From the NCBI RefSeq assembly GCF_037031225.1, contig NZ_JAYEZN010000001.1, forward strand, positions 2,976,001 through 3,040,000: 64,000 nucleotides of DNA, read 5' to 3'. The position numbers and the translations under genes were made by a program. Each line of letters opens with the position of its first letter. Within the stretch, counting starts at the first letter, position 1. The DNA comes from Halorientalis sp. LT38. GTDB lineage: Archaea; Halobacteriota; Halobacteria; Halobacteriales; Haloarculaceae. This document shows, in pieces, positions 33,341 through 42,295 of the stretch. Under the pieces are notes generated by a model. The model saw only the letters and a program-made list of their open reading frames with translations, made no database searches and was not told the DNA's origin.

Positions 33341-35275
33341 TCACTCGGCCGTCGGTGTGACCGCGACGCCGCTCGTCACGTCTCCGATCTCGAACCTCGC
33401 GCCGCCGGCGTCACTGTCGGCGACGTCGATCGTCCAGCCGTGGGCCCTGACGACGTCGCGAACGATCGCGAGTCCGAGACCGGTGCCGTCGTCACTGGTC
33501 GTATACCCACTTTCGAGCACCGAATCCTTCCGGTCGTCGGGGATGCCCGGTCCGTCGTCGGCCACGGCGAACCCGTCGCCGGTGCCGAGGGGCTCGACCC
33601 GGATGCTGACGCCCTCGCGACCGTGTTCGATCGCGTCATCGGACGAAGTCCGATTGCTCGTGGAGCCATGCTCCACGGCGTCATCGGAACGCGAAGCGTT
33701 CTGATTGCCTGTCGAACCGTGTTCGACAGCGTTCCGGTAGAGGTTCTCGAAGACGTTCAGCAGTCGGCCACGGTCGCCGTCGGCGGTCAGGTCGAGGTCG
33801 ACGGACAGGGTGGCCTCGCCGGTATCGACGTTGTCCCAGGCCGCCTCGGCCACCTCGGCCAGGTCGACGGGTTCGGTCTCGGTGAGCGCTTTCCCCTCGC
33901 GTGCGAGCGTGAGCGCGTCCTCGATGATGTTCTCCATCCGGGAGGTCGCGTTTCGCATCTCCGCGATTTTGTCGTCGTCGACCTCGACCACGCCGGTCTC
34001 CTCGTCGGTTTTCGCCTCCATGATCTCGAGGTAGCCGTCGGTGACGTTGAGGGGATTGCGGAGGTCGTGAGAGACGATGCCCGCGAAGCGGTCGAGCCGC
34101 TCGTTCTGGTACTCGAGCTGTTGCTTCTGGGCCCGTAGTTCCTCGGTCTGCTGTTCGAGCTGCTCTTCTCTGCGTTTCTGTTTGGTGATGTCGTGCAACA
34201 GGACGACGTGTGCGACGGTCTCACCCTCCGAACCGCTGAGTCGCGATACTCGCACTTCGTAACAGCGGGTGCCGTTCGCGGTCTCGACCCAGATCTCGTA
34301 GTCGGCCTCGTGGAGTTCTTCGTCGTCACGGAGGATCCTCGGTTCCGTCTCGCCGTCGACGATGCGTTCGGGCTGGGTGATGTCCGACAGATGTTTTCCG
34401 ATCGGTCTGTCGAGCCCGAGCATCTTCTTCGCCATCGAGTTGACGTCGACGACCCGGTCGTCGCTGTCCAGGACCATGACGCCGCTGTCGATCTCCTCGA
34501 CGACGAAGTCCCTGGCCAGCGGGACGGCGCTATCGAACCGTGAGTCAAAGACCGAGAGGAACCGGTCGACTGGAATCGCCCGGACGAACTTGACGCTCGT
34601 CGTCCCGAAGAGGACCAGCACCCCGGTGAGCAGGTAGCTGAACGGGACGAGCATGAAGTGGGGGAACGGGCTGAGTCGCGTCAGCGAGAGAAACGCCAGG
34701 ACCGCCGGGAGCGCCGTCGAGAAGAAGACGACGGCGCTCATCTTGCGATAGACGTTCCGGGACCGCAGGACGCGCTGTAACAGCAGCCCGTTGTAGACCA
34801 GCACGATCGCGTACGCGATGGCTGCCATCGCGAACACGCCGATCCCCCAGTCGTAGGTGAGGAGTGTGAACGACCCGCTCCGGTCGAGCCCCACGTCGAC
34901 GAGCATCCACCCGTGGACGCCGTTGGTGAGACTCACGAGGAGGAATGCCACGGGCAAGAGGCCGAGTACGGCGATCCGTGGTCGAGTCAGCCACTCGCCC
35001 CGGCCCACGAAGTGGAGCGTGAACCCGAACGCCGTCAGGATCATGAACAATATCGAAGGCATGAACAGGGCGAACCAGAATTCCTTCCAGGCCAGCCCGA
35101 CGCTCGAGACCGTCAGAAGGGTGAACAGACACCACAGGACGTAGGAGGACTGGGTCAGCGCTCCCCAGACGTCCATCCGGTCGTCGGCCTCGTGAAAGGC
35201 ATACACAGTGACGACGATCCCGAGGAGCATTGCGAGCGCCAGCGGCACCGTGTACGGATTCCATTGCAGTTCCAT
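33341..35275 (-). CDS. 7TM sensor histidine kinase with one PAS domain
   Basis: A 644-residue kinase starting MELQWNPYTVPLALAM. 7TM region (about 7-225), PAS (about 245-360), coiled coil, HisKA with phospho-His403 (SHDLRNPLNV), HATPase with DDGPGIP and GTGLGLAI. Domain order matches the kinase at 28,893, so the two are close paralogs flanking the L1-L10-L12 operon on the same strand. The N-box segment VEHGST is repeated twice in frame with a third diverged copy (IEHGREG), through two 45-51-bp hairpin units at 33633-33728. Confidence 0.93.
   Translation of the reverse strand: MELQWNPYTVPLALAMLLGIVVTVYAFHEADDRMDVWGALTQSSYVLWCLFTLLTVSSVGLAWKEFWFALFMPSILFMILTAFGFTLHFVGRGEWLTRPRIAVLGLLPVAFLLVSLTNGVHGWMLVDVGLDRSGSFTLLTYDWGIGVFAMAAIAYAIVLVYNGLLLQRVLRSRNVYRKMSAVVFFSTALPAVLAFLSLTRLSPFPHFMLVPFSYLLTGVLVLFGTTSVKFVRAIPVDRFLSVFDSRFDSAVPLARDFVVEEIDSGVMVLDSDDRVVDVNSMAKKMLGLDRPIGKHLSDITQPERIVDGETEPRILRDDEELHEADYEIWVETANGTRCYEVRVSRLSGSEGETVAHVVLLHDITKQKRREEQLEQQTEELRAQKQQLEYQNERLDRFAGIVSHDLRNPLNVTDGYLEIMEAKTDEETGVVEVDDDKIAEMRNATSRMENIIEDALTLAREGKALTETEPVDLAEVAEAAWDNVDTGEATLSVDLDLTADGDRGRLLNVFENLYRNAVEHGSTGNQNASRSDDAVEHGSTSNRTSSDDAIEHGREGVSIRVEPLGTGDGFAVADDGPGIPDDRKDSVLESGYTTSDDGTGLGLAIVRDVVRAHGWTIDVADSDAGGARFEIGDVTSGVAVTPTAE
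33633..33736. repeat. Two tandem hairpin units inside the kinase ATPase domain
   Basis: Unit 1 is 33633-33677 (45 bp) and unit 2 is 33678-33728 (51 bp), both beginning GCGTCATCGGA. Each has two hairpins: TCGGAC-GAA-GTCCGA and GTGGAG-CCATG-CTCCAC in unit 1, GAACGC-GAA-GCGTTC and TGTCGAA-CCGTG-TTCGACA in unit 2. Lengths are multiples of three, so the reading frame is kept and the protein gains 15 or 17 residues per unit. Confidence 0.8.
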
Positions 35276-35513
35276 TCCGACCAGGTCCTGTTACTCTCAG
35301 TTCCATATAGGCGAACCAACAGTTAAAGACACGCTCTGAAAAATCAGAACTGATACTTCGGGGGCCCCGGACTCGCGACCGCCAGTCCGTCAGCCGGTAT
35401 CGGGTGTAATCCCAAGCGAGACCCCGTCTCTCGCATACTCGGCCAGTGGACCAGCTCGCCTCGCCTAATCCTTTAGGGGGGTGGCGTATCTGCCCCAGCG
35501 CGGTACGGGTAGT

Positions 35514-36683
35514 ATGAAGGACAGGTCGACAGGGCCGTCGGAGTGGACCATCGTCGACGACCGATCCGAGTCGCCGCAGTCGGCGCAGCCGCCGGACACC
35601 TCGTTCACCCGTCTGGGGACCCTCGGCGTCGAGGAGGAGTTCTACCTCGTCGACGCGAACGGTCGCCCGGCACACGGCGCCAGCCGCCTCGTCCACGGCA
35701 GCCTCCCGTCCGAGTTGGCGGACCAGATCGAGACGGAAGTGTACGACTGCCTCGTCGAGACCAAAACCGACGTCTGCGACGACGCCGCCGCGCTCGGGCG
35801 ACAGGTGCGGCGCAAGCGGCGCGCGCTCCGGGACCACGCGGCCCACTTCGGCCGCGACGTCGCGGCGGCGGGCATCCACCCGGCCGCCTGCCCGGACGAC
35901 GTCCAACCCACGGAGGGCGCTCGCTATCGCGCGATGCTCGACCGGCTGCAGTACCCCCAGTGGCGGAACCTCGCGACTGGCCTGCACCTCCACGTCGGGG
36001 TCGACGACGCGGAGAAGGCCGTCTGGATCGCGAACGAACTCCGCTGGTACCTCCCGGTGTTCCTGGCGCTGTCGGCGAACTCACCGTTCTACGACGGCCA
36101 CGACACCGGCCTCGCGTCCGCACGCGCGAACGTCTTCGGCAGTCTGCCCTGCTCGGGGATGCCGCCCGCCTTCGACTCCTTCGCGGCCTACAGGGACGTC
36201 CGCGAGACCATGATCGAGACGGACGCGATTCCGGACGCCAATCAGCTCTGGTGGGACGTCCGGCTGAAACCTGACCTGGGGACCGTCGAGATCCGCACCG
36301 CCGACGCCCAGTTCGATCCCGACACGGTCGTCGCGTTCGCGGAGTACGCCCGCGCGCTGGTCCGCGACCTCGCCGCTCGCTACGAGGACGGCGAGTCGGC
36401 GACGGAGTTCCACGACGCCTTGCTCGAGACTAACAGGTGGCGGGCGCTGCGGTACGGCCACGACGCCGAGTTCACCGACCGGAACGCGCGGACCGTCGTC
36501 GACCTCGGGACGGTCGTTTCCCGGGAGTGCGACCGCCTGGGAATCGACGGGATTGGCGACGTCCTCGATCGGCCCAGCGGGAGCGCCCGCCAGCGGACCG
36601 CCTACGACCAGCGTGGACTGTCCGGGGTCTGTGACCTCCTCCGGATCTCGTCCGCAGAGGAACCCGTCGAACGCGTCGCCTGA
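35514..36683 (+). CDS. gshA: Glutamate-cysteine ligase (haloarchaeal GshA)
   Basis: A 389-residue GCS2-type ligase. TLGVEEEFYLVD is the N-terminal metal/ATP glutamate motif of the family, and the NLATGLHLHVGV and ANSPFYDGHDTGLASARANVF blocks form the substrate cleft. It makes gamma-glutamylcysteine, the main thiol of haloarchaea, in the cytoplasm. A GTG at 35481 is in frame; ATG 35514 fits haloarchaeal homologs. The last 100 residues are variable. Divergent from the kinase at 33,341. Confidence 0.92.
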   Translation: MKDRSTGPSEWTIVDDRSESPQSAQPPDTSFTRLGTLGVEEEFYLVDANGRPAHGASRLVHGSLPSELADQIETEVYDCLVETKTDVCDDAAALGRQVRRKRRALRDHAAHFGRDVAAAGIHPAACPDDVQPTEGARYRAMLDRLQYPQWRNLATGLHLHVGVDDAEKAVWIANELRWYLPVFLALSANSPFYDGHDTGLASARANVFGSLPCSGMPPAFDSFAAYRDVRETMIETDAIPDANQLWWDVRLKPDLGTVEIRTADAQFDPDTVVAFAEYARALVRDLAARYEDGESATEFHDALLETNRWRALRYGHDAEFTDRNARTVVDLGTVVSRECDRLGIDGIGDVLDRPSGSARQRTAYDQRGLSGVCDLLRISSAEEPVERVA

Positions 36684-36842
36684 CCGCCGATTCGGTGGCG
36701 AGACGGTGCGGTGATCGGTGGACGCGGCCGCCGCTGGCCAGTGGCGCCCTCGAAAAGACGATGCGGCAGCAGTCGGGCGTCCGCACTACGAATCGGAAAA
36801 GTCGCTTCGGCCGTTTTCCGAGCCTTTGCGGAGGAAGCCTCG

Positions 36843-37331
36843 CTACGCTGCGGCTTCGTCCGCGAAGATGTCGTCGTACTCGCCCTCGTCGATTCGCTCC
36901 TTGAACTCGCGGGGGTTGTTGCCCTCGATGGTGACGCCCAGCGAGGTGCAGGTCCCGACGACTTCCTTGGCGGCGTTCTTCAGGTCGTAGGCCAGCAGGT
37001 CCGGGTGTTTCTGCTCGGCGATCTGGATGACCTGGTCGACCGAGAGGTCGGCGACGAAGTTCTCCTGGGGTTCGCCGCTGCCCGTCTCGAAGCCGGCCTC
37101 GTCCTTGACGAGTTCGGCCGTCGGGGGGACCCCGACCTCGATCTCGAAGTCGCCCTCGTCGTCGTAGTCGACGGTGACGGGGACTTCGGTGCCGTCGAAG
37201 GCCGCTGTCTGGTCGTTGATCTGTTCGACGACCGCCTGCACGTCGACGGGGGTCGGCCCGAGTTCCGGTCCGAGCGGCGGTCCGGGGTTGGCCTGCCCGC
37301 CGGGGACGAGTACCTCGATGGTTCCAGCCAT
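36843..37331 (-). CDS. rpl11: 50S ribosomal protein L11
   Basis: A 162-residue L11 beginning MAGTIEVLVPGGQANPGPPL with the proline-rich N-terminal loop, and the C-terminal rRNA-binding domain with the KNAAKEVVGTCTSLGVTIEG block. It shapes the GTPase-associated centre. ATG 37331 is chosen, removing a 22-residue upstream extension. Separated from L1-L10-L12 by a kinase and gshA, as in some other haloarchaea. Confidence 0.97.
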   Translation of the reverse strand: MAGTIEVLVPGGQANPGPPLGPELGPTPVDVQAVVEQINDQTAAFDGTEVPVTVDYDDEGDFEIEVGVPPTAELVKDEAGFETGSGEPQENFVADLSVDQVIQIAEQKHPDLLAYDLKNAAKEVVGTCTSLGVTIEGNNPREFKERIDEGEYDDIFADEAAA

Positions 37332-37449
37332 ATGGGTTCTATCACGGGGGCGCGCTTTTAACGGTTGCTTTCCCGGGCTGGTGTGTCGCGGGGACACACG
37401 CGGCTCGGGGACGCTCGAAAAAACGGGGACTGTCGGGCGCTCGGCCCGA

Positions 37450-37650
37450 CTACTGGATGGAGACGCCGTTTCGCGAGAGGTACGCGCTGGCTTCCTTGAT
37501 CTCGACCGGGCTGCCGAGAATGCGTACCCCGTCCTCCTCCGTTCGGATTGTCAGGGTAAACCGGTGCTCCAGGTCCTCCCGGAGGCCGTCGAGGGCCCGC
37601 TCCGGTAGCAGGATCTGTGTACTGTCGCGCAGCAAAGCCGCGTCGGGCAT
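37450..37650 (-). CDS. Small conserved haloarchaeal protein (VNG_1110C-like)
   Basis: A 66-residue protein, MPDAALLRDSTQILLPERAL...RTEEDGVRILGSPVEIKEAS. Strand-helix pattern without cysteine, possibly nucleic-acid binding, but no motif proves it. I recall a Halobacterium family (VNG_1110C) also encoded next to L11, which fits this context. The frame opens at 37740; ATG 37650 matches the conserved start. Upstream of and codirectional with L11, 118 bp away. Confidence 0.75.
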   Translation of the reverse strand: MPDAALLRDSTQILLPERALDGLREDLEHRFTLTIRTEEDGVRILGSPVEIKEASAYLSRNGVSIQ

Positions 37651-37774
37651 CACGTGAAGGGTCGCAATCTCGCCGTATAGGTGTATCGAAACCGTCCCCC
37701 GCGAGTGTCGTGGACCCGGAGACGGGCCCGACGCGCACACTGGCTTTATCTACGAGCCGTCCCCTTCTCCCGGC

Positions 37775-38272
37775 ATGACCGTCTACGAGACCGACGTGCC
37801 GGGCGTCGGCAAGAAGTTCGAACTCGAGATCGGCGGCGGCGAGCGCATCGTCGTTCTCATTCACCACGACGGCAAGCGGGAGGTCTACCGTCGCCCCGAC
37901 GAGGACGCAGACAGCGAGAAGCTGTTCTCCGTCGCCGGTAAACAGGCCCGCCAGCTCGGGTCGATCATCGAGGGTGCGTTCTTCCAGCCCGTCGAGACCG
38001 ACGAGGTGCAGGTCCCCCTGGGTGACGCCTTCATCGAGTGGCTGGACCTCGCGCCGGACTCGGAACTGGTGGGCCTGACGCTGTCGGAGGCCGACCTCCG
38101 TCAGGAGACGGGCGTCTCCGTGCTGGCCGTCCAGCGCGAGTCCGAGACCTTCCCCAACCCCGGCCCGGACTTCTCGCTCGCGGCCGGCGACGTGCTGGTC
38201 ACGCTGGGGACTCGCGGGGACCAGGAAGCGCTCGAGGAGATGCTCGGCGAGGACGGCGGGTCGAACGCGTAG
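37775..38272 (+). CDS. TrkA_C/RCK-type regulatory protein, KhtT-like
   Basis: A 165-residue soluble protein. The N-terminal half is a beta-rich domain with GERIVVLIHHDGKREVY; the C-terminal half (about 85-160) is an RCK_C domain (LGDAFIEWLDLAPDSELVGL..., ending DVLVTLGTRGD). This layout is KhtT, the cytoplasmic regulator of the KhtU K+/H+ antiporter. The next gene is such an antiporter, starting on the base after this stop, so they are one unit. TATA-like CTTTAT lies 30 bp before the ATG. Confidence 0.88.
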   Translation: MTVYETDVPGVGKKFELEIGGGERIVVLIHHDGKREVYRRPDEDADSEKLFSVAGKQARQLGSIIEGAFFQPVETDEVQVPLGDAFIEWLDLAPDSELVGLTLSEADLRQETGVSVLAVQRESETFPNPGPDFSLAAGDVLVTLGTRGDQEALEEMLGEDGGSNA

Positions 38273-39505
38273 ATGGCGGTCGCGCTCTACGAACTCGGCA
38301 TCGCGCTCACCGCGCTCGCGATCGCCGGCTCCGTCGTCTTCCGCTACGGCCTGTCGGTCATCCCCGCGTACATCCTGGTCGGCGTCCTCGTCGGCCCCAA
38401 CTTCCCCTCCTCGGTCGGCGACCTCTCGCCGGTCGCGCTGGGGGCGCTTGGAGACGTCTCGCTGACGCTCGTCTCCGATAGCGAACTCGTCGCCGGGCTG
38501 GCCGAACTCGGGATCGTCCTCCTGCTCTTCTTTCTGGGCCTGGAGTTCAGCATCTCACAGCTGTTCGGGGACAGCCGCCGCATCGCCGCCATCGGCGTGA
38601 TCGACCTCCTCGTGAACTTCGGCGTCGGGCTGGCCATCGGCGTCGCCTTCGGCTTCTCGGCCGTCGAGACGCTGTTCGTCGCCGGGATCGTCTACATCTC
38701 CTCGAGCGCCGTCATCACCAAGTCGATCATCGACGAGGGGTGGGTCGCCAACGCCGAGAGCGGGCCGATCCTCGGGACGCTCGTCTTCGAGGACATCTTC
38801 ATCGCCGTCTACCTCGCCGTCCTCTCGGCGGTGGCGCTGGGCGGCGGCTCTCTGGAGGAGGCGGCCCTGTCCGTCGGGACCGCCTTCGCCTTCCTCGGCG
38901 CGCTGCTCGCCGCGGCCTGGTACGGGAGCGGGCTGGTCGAGCGACTGTTCGCGACCGACTCGGACGAGTTGTTCTTCCTGCGCGTGCTCGGCGTGACGAC
39001 GCTGATAGCCGGCGTGGCCCTGGCGATGGGCGTCAGCGAGGCCGTCGCGGCCTTCTTCGTCGGCACGGCCTTCAGCGGGACCGACCACACCGAACGCATC
39101 GAACACGTGATCGCGCCGGCCCGGGACCTCTTCGCCGCCGTGTTCTTCTTCTCCATCGGACTGACGACCGACGTGACGCTGCTCTCGGAGGTCGCGCTCC
39201 TGCTCGCCGTCGCGGTCGTCGCGACGACCGCGAGCAAACTCCTCAGCGGGACGCTCTCGGGACGGGTGTACGACCTCGACCCGCGACGCTCGCTGCGGGT
39301 CGGCCTGGGGATGGTCCCGCGCGGGGAGTTCTCGCTGATCCTCGCGACGCTGGCGGCGTCGGCCGGCGCGTCGACCGGAACGTTGGGGGAGGTCGTCCCG
39401 GCCTTCGCCGTCGGCTACGTGCTGATCATGAGCATCGTCGGGACGCTGCTGATCCAGAACGCGAGCGCGATCGAACGCGTCCGCGAGCGGACGGTCGGGG
39501 GGTGA
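38273..39505 (+). CDS. Monovalent cation:proton antiporter (CPA2 / KhtU-like)
   Basis: A 410-residue membrane protein with about 12 helices. ILVGVLVGPNFPSS, LGLEFSISQL and SSSAVITKSIIDE are the CPA2 transport-core motifs, and GMVPRGEFSLIL is the conserved C-terminal core helix. It exports K+ (or Na+) in exchange for protons, with the KhtT-like protein as its regulator. ATG follows the upstream TAG with no spacer. No C-terminal RCK domain, as expected when a separate regulator is encoded. Confidence 0.9.
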   Translation: MAVALYELGIALTALAIAGSVVFRYGLSVIPAYILVGVLVGPNFPSSVGDLSPVALGALGDVSLTLVSDSELVAGLAELGIVLLLFFLGLEFSISQLFGDSRRIAAIGVIDLLVNFGVGLAIGVAFGFSAVETLFVAGIVYISSSAVITKSIIDEGWVANAESGPILGTLVFEDIFIAVYLAVLSAVALGGGSLEEAALSVGTAFAFLGALLAAAWYGSGLVERLFATDSDELFFLRVLGVTTLIAGVALAMGVSEAVAAFFVGTAFSGTDHTERIEHVIAPARDLFAAVFFFSIGLTTDVTLLSEVALLLAVAVVATTASKLLSGTLSGRVYDLDPRRSLRVGLGMVPRGEFSLILATLAASAGASTGTLGEVVPAFAVGYVLIMSIVGTLLIQNASAIERVRERTVGG

Positions 39506-39558
39506 GGAGCGACCCCCAACGAAAGCGCTTTTGAGTCGCGGTTGCCGACTACCCCCTA

Positions 39559-40671
39559 ATGGGCCTGGAGGAGGAGATCGAGGAGATCGAGGAAGAGATC
39601 GCCGAGACTCCCTACAACAAGTCGACGGAGGCCCACATCGGCCGGCTGAAGTCCAAACTCGCGCAGAAAAAGGAGGAATTCGAGAAACGACAGTCCGGCT
39701 CCGGCGGTGGCGGCGGCTACGCCGTCGAGAAACACGGCGACGCCACGGTCGCGCTCGTGGGCTTTCCCAGCGTCGGCAAGTCGACGCTCCTGAACGCGAT
39801 GACCAACGCCGACAGCGAGGTCGGCGAGTACGAGTTCACGACCCTCGACGTCAACCCGGGCATGCTCAAGTTCAACGGCGCCAACATCCAGATGCTCGAC
39901 GTTCCCGGACTGATCGAGGGCGCCGCGGAGGGCCGCGGTGACGGCCAGGCGGTCCTCTCCGTGGTCCGGACGGCCGACCTCGTCGTCTTCCTGCTGGACG
40001 TCTTCGAGATTCACGAGTACGCGCGCTTGCGCGAAGAACTGTACAAGAATAACGTCCGGGTCGACACCGAGCCGCCGCGCGTGACCATCCGCCGGAAGGG
40101 GAAAGGCGGGCTGTCGGTCAACGCCAGCGTCGACCTCGACCTGGACGAGGAGACGATCAAGCAGGTCCTCCGAGAGCACGGGTTCATCAACGCGGACGTG
40201 ACCATCGGCGAGCAGATCGACATCGACGAACTCATCGACGGCGTGATGGACAACCGCGTCTACCTCCCCTCGATCGTCGCGGTCAACAAGGCCGACCTGA
40301 TCGACCCGGACTACCTCCCGACCGTCGAGGAGAACCTGCGCGACCACGACATCGATCCCGACGAGGCCGTGTTCATCAGCGCCGAGGAGGGGAAGGGCCT
40401 GGACGCCCTGAAGGAGGAGATCTGGGACGCGCTCGGACTCGTCCGCGTCTACATGGACAAACCGGGCCGGGGCGTCGACTACGAGGAACCCCTGATCCTC
40501 CGCTCGGGCGACACCGTCGAGGACGCCTGCGAGAAACTGGGCGGGGAGTTCGAAGAGCGCTTTCGCTTCGCCCGCGTCTCCGGTTCGAGCGCCAAACACG
40601 ACGAACAGCAGGTCGGCACCGACCACGAACTCGAAGACGAGGACGTCCTCCGGATCGTGACCCGGAAGTGA
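39559..40671 (+). CDS. DRG-family GTPase (OBG/DRG class)
   Basis: A 370-residue GTPase. Coiled-coil N terminus MGLEEEIEEIEEEIAE, then G1 GFPSVGKST (near residue 69), G2 TTLDVNPG, G3 DVPGLIEGA, G4 NKAD, and a C-terminal TGS domain (LRSGDTVEDACEKLG...). The YEFTTLDVNPGML segment is the DRG signature. Archaeal DRG proteins associate with ribosomes. A TATA-like CTTTTG lies about 28 bp before the ATG. Confidence 0.95.
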   Translation: MGLEEEIEEIEEEIAETPYNKSTEAHIGRLKSKLAQKKEEFEKRQSGSGGGGGYAVEKHGDATVALVGFPSVGKSTLLNAMTNADSEVGEYEFTTLDVNPGMLKFNGANIQMLDVPGLIEGAAEGRGDGQAVLSVVRTADLVVFLLDVFEIHEYARLREELYKNNVRVDTEPPRVTIRRKGKGGLSVNASVDLDLDEETIKQVLREHGFINADVTIGEQIDIDELIDGVMDNRVYLPSIVAVNKADLIDPDYLPTVEENLRDHDIDPDEAVFISAEEGKGLDALKEEIWDALGLVRVYMDKPGRGVDYEEPLILRSGDTVEDACEKLGGEFEERFRFARVSGSSAKHDEQQVGTDHELEDEDVLRIVTRK

Positions 40672-41150
40672 ACGACGAATCGGCCGACACGGCAACCCCG
40701 TCGGACTCGCCCACCAGACGCCTCCTCGCGGCCCTCGCCGTCGCACTCGTGCCCTGGACCGTCCTCACGATCGGGTCGGACGTCTCGTTGTTTTTCACCT
40801 TCGGTATTCTCAACGTCGACCCGCTGGGACTGACGACGATCACCGACTTCTACTTCCGGTACACGGCCGCGTTGCCGGAGTACCTCACCGCCTGGGGCCT
40901 CTCCGTACTCGTCTTCGCGGTGGGACTGGCGAGCGCGCTGGTCGGCCTCGTCTGGCGGGAGGACCCCCGCGTAACGGCCGCGATGTTCGTCTTCGCCGGG
41001 TTCGGGCAGCTGCTGTTCGCGCTGGGCTTCCTCCGGCGGGTCGGCTACACCGCGATTCCGATCGGGACCGTCCTCCTGTGGGCGCTCGTCTGGCGGTACT
41101 ACCGGCGCGATCTGGCGTCGATCGTCCAGTTCCCGGACGGGCGGGAGTAG
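40668..41150 (+). CDS. TIGR04206-type haloarchaeal membrane protein
   Basis: A 160-residue protein with about four hydrophobic helices (residues 18-40, 65-90, 105-122, 130-145). The FTFGILNVDPLGLTTITDFY and LPEYLTAWG segments match, from memory, the TIGR04206 family of unknown function. GTG start overlaps the DRG stop as GTGA, so it is coupled to the GTPase gene. Confidence 0.75.
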   Translation: MNDESADTATPSDSPTRRLLAALAVALVPWTVLTIGSDVSLFFTFGILNVDPLGLTTITDFYFRYTAALPEYLTAWGLSVLVFAVGLASALVGLVWREDPRVTAAMFVFAGFGQLLFALGFLRRVGYTAIPIGTVLLWALVWRYYRRDLASIVQFPDGRE

Positions 41151-41193
41151 CCGCGTCGGTATCCTTTTCGGCGTTCCACCCGAGGTCCCGGAC

Positions 41194-41949
41194 ATGCACG
41201 CGACGCTCGACCACACCATGCTGCGCGTAGAGGACCTGGACGAGTCCCTGGACTGGTATCAGGATCACTTCGACTACGAGGAGTACGGCCGCTGGGAGGC
41301 CGACACGTTCACGAACGTCTTCCTCGGCCCGGCCGAGAAACACGAGGACGGTGCGCTGCTCGAACTCACCTACAACCACGACGACCGGACCTACGACTTC
41401 GGCGACGCGTGGGGCCACATCGCCGTCCGCTGCGACGACGTCTACGAGGCCTACGAGCAACTGATGGACGAGGGCGTCGAAGACTATCGCGACCCCGACT
41501 CCTGTGGTGGCCAGTACGCGTTCGTCACCGATCCGGACGGTCACGAGATCGAGATCGTCGAGCGCGACCACGGGGCCAAATGGAGCCTCGACCACACCAT
41601 GCTCCGGGTCGAGGACGCAGACGAGGCCATCGGCTGGTTCACGCGGAAACTGGAGTACGACCTGTTCCGCCGGGAGGAGTTCGAGGACTTCGCGCTCTAC
41701 TTCCTGAAGCCCGAAGCGGCCGCGCCCGAGGAGATGTCCGTCGAACTCACGTACAATTACGACGGGCGCACGTACGACGTGGGCGACGCGTGGGGGCACG
41801 TCGCGGTCCAGGCCGACGACCTGCACGAGTTCTGGGACCAGTTGCTGACCCGTCACGCCGAGGACTACCGCGACCCCGAGAGCTGTGGCGACCGCTACGC
41901 GTTCACGAAGACGCCGGACGGCCACGAAGTCGAGATAGTGACGAGCTGA
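41194..41949 (+). CDS. Double VOC (glyoxalase-fold) protein
   Basis: A 251-residue protein made of two tandem glyoxalase/VOC domains: LDHTMLRVEDLDESLDWYQDH at residue 5 and LDHTMLRVEDADEAIGWF at about 133. Each repeat has the GDAWGHIAVRCDD metal-loop and the final DPDGHEIEIVE glutamate. The metal ligands (two His, two Glu) are retained in both halves. Lactoylglutathione lyase-like in fold; with a gamma-glutamylcysteine ligase nearby, a thiol-adduct substrate is possible but unproved. TATA-like CCTTTTC about 28 bp upstream. Confidence 0.9.
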   Translation: MHATLDHTMLRVEDLDESLDWYQDHFDYEEYGRWEADTFTNVFLGPAEKHEDGALLELTYNHDDRTYDFGDAWGHIAVRCDDVYEAYEQLMDEGVEDYRDPDSCGGQYAFVTDPDGHEIEIVERDHGAKWSLDHTMLRVEDADEAIGWFTRKLEYDLFRREEFEDFALYFLKPEAAAPEEMSVELTYNYDGRTYDVGDAWGHVAVQADDLHEFWDQLLTRHAEDYRDPESCGDRYAFTKTPDGHEVEIVTS

Positions 41950-42255
41950 GCGACGACCATCCGGCCCCGATCGATCGACAGGTCGGGATCCCTACTCGTA
42001 ACTCCGGTCACGTTGGTTGCCGGAAGGCCTGTTGTACCGATAGTTCTGCGTCAAACGGCCGTCGGATAGCGAGCGGCTACCCCGTCGGCTGCGCCCCAGG
42101 TCAGCACGGTCGTTGGCGTCGTGCTCGTGTCAGACGCCTGCAAGCCGACCGGCCGACGACCTCACATCCGAGGCGAATTCGCGCCTCTGGGCCGCCGAAT
42201 CGCCGGTTTCTGGGCATGTGTCGTGGTGTCAACCCTCGTATTTGACCACAAAGCA

Positions 42256-42262
42256 TTTATAA
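42256..42262 (+). promoter_or_regulatory. Strong TATA element of the S-layer glycoprotein gene
   Basis: TTTATAA in AAGCATTTATAACGG predicts a start near 42,284, leaving a leader of about 120 bases before the S-layer ATG. Long leaders are known for S-layer genes of this class. The remaining 300 bases back to the VOC gene show no gene or clear repeat. Confidence 0.7.
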
Positions 42263-42295
42263 CGGGCCACAGTTGTTTCGACCGTACCCCTACCC

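Noticed and set aside
35464-35477. CCTAA-TCCT-TTAGG palindrome before gshA as a metal-regulator box
   Set aside because: The arms are inverted relative to the TTAGG...CCTAA type and only 5 bp long; it more likely is part of the gshA promoter by chance.
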